Assembly: GCA_040507225.1 (NCBI GenBank)
Contig: JBEVVG010000002.1
Span: 62,001 to 126,000 of the forward strand
DNA length: 64,000 bases
Direction: 5' to 3'
Source: Thiodiazotropha sp040507225
GTDB lineage: Bacteria > Pseudomonadota > Gammaproteobacteria > Chromatiales > Chromatiaceae
The position numbers and the translations under genes were made by a program. How positions within the stretch are numbered: the first letter of the stretch is position 1; every line of letters starts with the position of its first letter. Under the pieces are notes generated by a model that was given only the letters and a program-made list of their open reading frames with translations, was not told the origin of the DNA and ran no database searches. Shown here one piece after another: positions 61,067-64,000 of this stretch.

Positions 61067-64000
61067 TCAGACCCGCGCCCCTCGCCGATGAAACAGCGCG
61101 TACACCGCTGGAATCAGCGCCAGGGTGATCAGGGTCGATACCGTCAGCCCACCCACCACCGCACGGGCCAGGGGCGCCTGGGCATCGGCACCCTCACCCA
61201 CCCCCAGGGCCAATGGCAACAGCGCCAGGATAGTGGTCAGAGTGGTCATCAGTACCGGGCGCAGACGCCTACGACCGGCCTCCACCAGAGCCTGTTCGGT
61301 GGCCATACCCTCCCGGCGTAAACGACCGGCCTGGTCAACCAGCAGAATCGCATTGTTCACCACGATCCCCCCCAGCATGATGCAGCCGATCGCCGACTGC
61401 AGATTGAGGGTGGTATCGGTGAGAAACAGGGTCAGCACCACACCAATGGCGGCCAGCGGCACCGAAAGCATCACCACCAGGGGATCACCGAAAGATTCAT
61501 ACTGCGAGGCGAGCACCATATAGACCAGCAGCAGGGCCAGTAACAGGGATACCACCAGTTCGTCAAAGGACTTCTGCTGCTCCTCGTAATTGCCGGAGAT
61601 GATGAGGTCGTAACCCACAGGTCGGGGGATCGACTCGATCCGCGTCTGGATGTCCGCCGCCACCGACCCCAGGTCACGTTCCGCCACGTTGGCGGTGACG
61701 CTGACCAGACGCTGCTGATCCTTGCGCTCAATGGTGACCGGCCCCTCCCCGGAGCGGGTTTCCACCAGGTTACGCAAAGCCACCTGTTCGCCTCCCGGGG
61801 TTCTCAGGGTAAGGTCCAGGATCTCATCGATGGAGCGTTTCTCCGCGGCTTCGAGTTGCAGCAGAATGCGGTAGGAGTTACCCGCCACCCGATACTCCCC
61901 CGCCTTGGAACCGGCCACCGCGGTCTCGATCACCTCGGTCACATCCCGCACACTCAGCCCCAGGTCGCTGACCTTGCGCCGGTCCACATGGATCTCCTGC
62001 TGGGGAATTCCGGTCTCCCGACTCAATTCCACATCGCTGACGCCCACCACATCCCCAATCGCAGCGGAAACCTGTTTCGCCAGCAAACTCAGGGTCTCGA
62101 GATCATATCCCCTCACTTCCACGGTCACCCCATCAACCGTGTCGAGTATCCGCTCGAGGAGAAACTGCCCCTGGGGCGCCCGCACGCGGATCTTCATACC
62201 CGGGATCCCGTCCGCAAGCCGCTTGCGCAGATCCTCGGCAATCGCCTGATTGGAGCGCGAGCGTTCCCTGGCCGGGCCCAGATTCAGACGTATCTCACCC
62301 TTGGCCTTGGAACTGCCACGGGTGCCGGAAGTGGTGACACTGACCACCGAAGAGCGGGTCTCCGGCACGGCTGCGTAGACCAAAGCCTCCAGTAACCGGG
62401 TCTGCCGATCGATAAGTTCCAGCCGGGTGCCCACTTCCATCTCACCGCTGACCCGCACCTCCCCCTCATCGCTGGGAGGAATGAACTCGGTGCCGATATA
62501 GGGGGTCAGGAGCAAACTGGCAACGAACAGGGAGACTGCCGCACCAATGGTCGTGAACTTATGGCGCAGTACGCTTTGAAGCAGACCCAGGTAGGCGTTT
62601 TCCAGACCTGTAAACAGCCCTGCGGCGGCGCGCGCCAGTTTACCGGAAGCCCCCCGGCCCTCAGCACCCGCCGACCTGAGCAGGCGCGAACCCAACATCG
62701 GCACCAGGCTCAGCGATACCAGGAGCGCGCAGAACATGGAAAACATGATCACGTAAGCCAGTTCCTTGAACAGCACTCCGGAGACCCCCTGGACGAAGAT
62801 CAAGGGCAGAAAGATCACCAGGGTGGTGAGGGTACCCGCAATCACCGCCGAGGCCACTTCGCCGGTTCCGTGAACCGATGCCTCTGCCGCTGACTCCCGA
62901 ACCTCCTGCCGGCGGCGGAAAATGTTTTCCAGCACCACCACTGAACTGTCCACCATCATCCCGACCCCCAGGGCCAATCCCCCCAGGGTCATCAGGTTGA
63001 GCGTGAATCCCGAAAAATACAGCAGGCCAAAAGTGGCGACCACGGAGATCGGTATCGCCAGGGAGATGACCAGGGTGCTGCGCAGATTGCGCAGGAAGAA
63101 CAGCAGCACCAGCACCGCCAGGGCACCACCGTAAAGCACCGAACGGGCCACATTGCTGATCGCCCGCTCGATGAAGTTGCCCTGGTTGATGACCGGGGTG
63201 ATGTGGATCTGCGGGAAGGAATGATTCACCTTCGCCACCTCTTCGAGCACCGCCCGCGCCACCTCCACGGTGTTGGCCTCGGGCTGCTTGCGGATCGCTA
63301 CCCGCAATCCCTGATCGCCATTGACCCGGATGATACGGGTCAGCTTTTCATAGGTGTCCCTGACCTGGGCGATCTGCCCCAGGGTCACCACGGATCCCTG
63401 CTGGCGAGCGATCACAGTGCCGCGAATCTGATCCAGGCTGGTGAACTCTGCCGGGGCACGCAGCGTGACCTCATAGGGACCCCGCTCGATCTTACCCGCC
63501 GGCAGATCCAGATTGGCGTCCCCGATGGCATCGAGGATGTCCGCCAGCGGAAGTCCCAGGGCATTCAGCCTGGCGGGATCGAGTTCCACCCGCACCTCCC
63601 GGGTGAAACCGCCCCAGGGGTCCACCTGGGCCACCCCGGGCACCCTCGAGAAGCGGTAACGCACCTGGTCCTCGACAATCTGGGTCAGCTCCACCGGATC
63701 GAGCTTGCTGGAAATACCCAGTATCACCACCGGGTAGGTGTCCACATCGAACTTGCTGACCCGGGGCCCGACAATGTCGTCGGGCAGCTCGCTGATTTCG
63801 TCCTCCAGGGTGGCGCGCACATCCACCGCCGCCGCGTCGATCGGGGTACCCCAGCCGAACTTCACCTTGACACTGCTGTTGCCTTCGTAGGAGGTGGAGG
63901 TCAGCTCCTCCACGCCCGGTACGGTGCCGACAATCTCCTCGACGATCTGGGTCACCAGCCGCTCCATGACGATGGGGTCGGCCCCCTCGTACTGGGTACG
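61067..64000 (-). CDS. RND efflux permease, HAE1-type (partial)
   Basis: The gene runs off the right edge; 977 residues are visible and only the extreme N-terminus (first membrane helix) is missing. The visible start RTQYEGADPIVMERLVTQIV matches the RND porter entry. Helix 4 has GVGMMVDSSVVVLENIFRRR, and GIVVNNAILLVDQAGR occurs near the end. It should be an inner-membrane drug/proton antiporter that works with a periplasmic adaptor, probably encoded beyond the window. The C-terminal helices and the tail HRRGARV are intact. The exact substrate cannot be told. Confidence 0.9.
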   Translation of the reverse strand, partial: RTQYEGADPIVMERLVTQIVEEIVGTVPGVEELTSTSYEGNSSVKVKFGWGTPIDAAAVDVRATLEDEISELPDDIVGPRVSKFDVDTYPVVILGISSKLDPVELTQIVEDQVRYRFSRVPGVAQVDPWGGFTREVRVELDPARLNALGLPLADILDAIGDANLDLPAGKIERGPYEVTLRAPAEFTSLDQIRGTVIARQQGSVVTLGQIAQVRDTYEKLTRIIRVNGDQGLRVAIRKQPEANTVEVARAVLEEVAKVNHSFPQIHITPVINQGNFIERAISNVARSVLYGGALAVLVLLFFLRNLRSTLVISLAIPISVVATFGLLYFSGFTLNLMTLGGLALGVGMMVDSSVVVLENIFRRRQEVRESAAEASVHGTGEVASAVIAGTLTTLVIFLPLIFVQGVSGVLFKELAYVIMFSMFCALLVSLSLVPMLGSRLLRSAGAEGRGASGKLARAAAGLFTGLENAYLGLLQSVLRHKFTTIGAAVSLFVASLLLTPYIGTEFIPPSDEGEVRVSGEMEVGTRLELIDRQTRLLEALVYAAVPETRSSVVSVTTSGTRGSSKAKGEIRLNLGPARERSRSNQAIAEDLRKRLADGIPGMKIRVRAPQGQFLLERILDTVDGVTVEVRGYDLETLSLLAKQVSAAIGDVVGVSDVELSRETGIPQQEIHVDRRKVSDLGLSVRDVTEVIETAVAGSKAGEYRVAGNSYRILLQLEAAEKRSIDEILDLTLRTPGGEQVALRNLVETRSGEGPVTIERKDQQRLVSVTANVAERDLGSVAADIQTRIESIPRPVGYDLIISGNYEEQQKSFDELVVSLLLALLLVYMVLASQYESFGDPLVVMLSVPLAAIGVVLTLFLTDTTLNLQSAIGCIMLGGIVVNNAILLVDQAGRLRREGMATEQALVEAGRRRLRPVLMTTLTTILALLPLALGVGEGADAQAPLARAVVGGLTVSTLITLALIPAVYALFHRRGARV

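Noticed and set aside
1..64000. tRNA, rRNA, CRISPR or prophage genes
   Set aside because: No cloverleaf with the conserved T-loop, no rRNA signature, no regular repeat-spacer array and no phage structural or integrase gene was recognised by eye.

Overview
The window reads as chromosomal DNA of a free-living or symbiotic gammaproteobacterium with a sulfur-oxidising, probably autotrophic, lifestyle. This is inferred from a complete qmoA-qmoB-hdrC-hdrB electron-transfer operon (16.9-21.9 kb), a CbbQ/CbbO-type Rubisco-activase pair (10.1-13.2 kb), a periplasmic DsrE-like protein, and several c-di-GMP and chemotaxis proteins. No rRNA, tRNA, phage or CRISPR array was seen. The dense GC-rich coding is broken by AT-richer accessory patches (22.2-27.9 kb and 46.4-48.9 kb).

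Layout. 1-5.5 kb (minus): a PfkB sugar kinase resembling ketohexokinase, cut by the window edge, lies 12 nt downstream of a 1597-residue protein with two cyclic-nucleotide-binding domains, a cysteine-less rhodanese domain and more than 1000 residues of coiled coil. 5.9-10.0 kb: gamma-glutamyltransferase, a chalcone-isomerase-fold secreted protein, an HU protein with a histone-H1-like tail, a membrane-anchored retropepsin-like protease and an orphan MlaC. 10.1-13.2 kb (minus): cbbQ-cbbO. 13.9-16.4 kb: a REC(degenerate)-PAS-PAS-GGDEF-EAL protein. 16.9-21.9 kb: qmoAB-hdrCB with a strong terminator. 22.2-24.1 kb: an AT-rich chemoreceptor. 24.7-25.6 kb: a gene graveyard (thioredoxin-fold remnant, sialidase-like remnant fused to a DUF2189 tail). 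25.7-31.7 kb: unknown protein, lone glycosyltransferase, PstS-like protein, SCO1, an IPTL-CTERM-like surface protein, a DsrE-like protein and a small membrane protein. 31.9-37.4 kb: a BdlA-like PAS-PAS-MCP protein converging on a 1369-residue PAS/GAF/GGDEF/EAL/CZB protein. 37.6-40.9 kb: a secreted metallo-beta-lactamase-fold hydrolase and a Tat-exported GMC dehydrogenase pair. 41.0-46.4 kb: a copper/silver efflux cluster (Cys-rich peptide, small Cys/His protein, CusB, CusA). 46.6-48.9 kb: two tandem paralogous PhnD-type binding proteins with no transporter. 48.9-60.9 kb: DUF2254, an unknown repeat protein, an M42-like peptidase, an Old Yellow Enzyme, a secreted beta-propeller protein, a CPA2 antiporter, a DUF4239 protein, a degenerate GGDEF protein and a 46-residue membrane peptide. 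61.1-64.0 kb: an RND efflux permease, cut by the window edge.

The most unusual features seen directly are two families of short non-coding repeats with CTAG-type ends. Family A is a MITE whose ends begin GGCCTGTTAACACT; family B is an element of about 45 bp built around GAGTTACCGAATTTACCGAG. Several copies sit exactly on gene stop codons, so that the TAG stop of the neighbouring gene is the first or last bases of the element. One 180-bp family A copy supplies the stop codons of both flanking genes. The other standout is the cNMP/rhodanese/giant coiled-coil protein.
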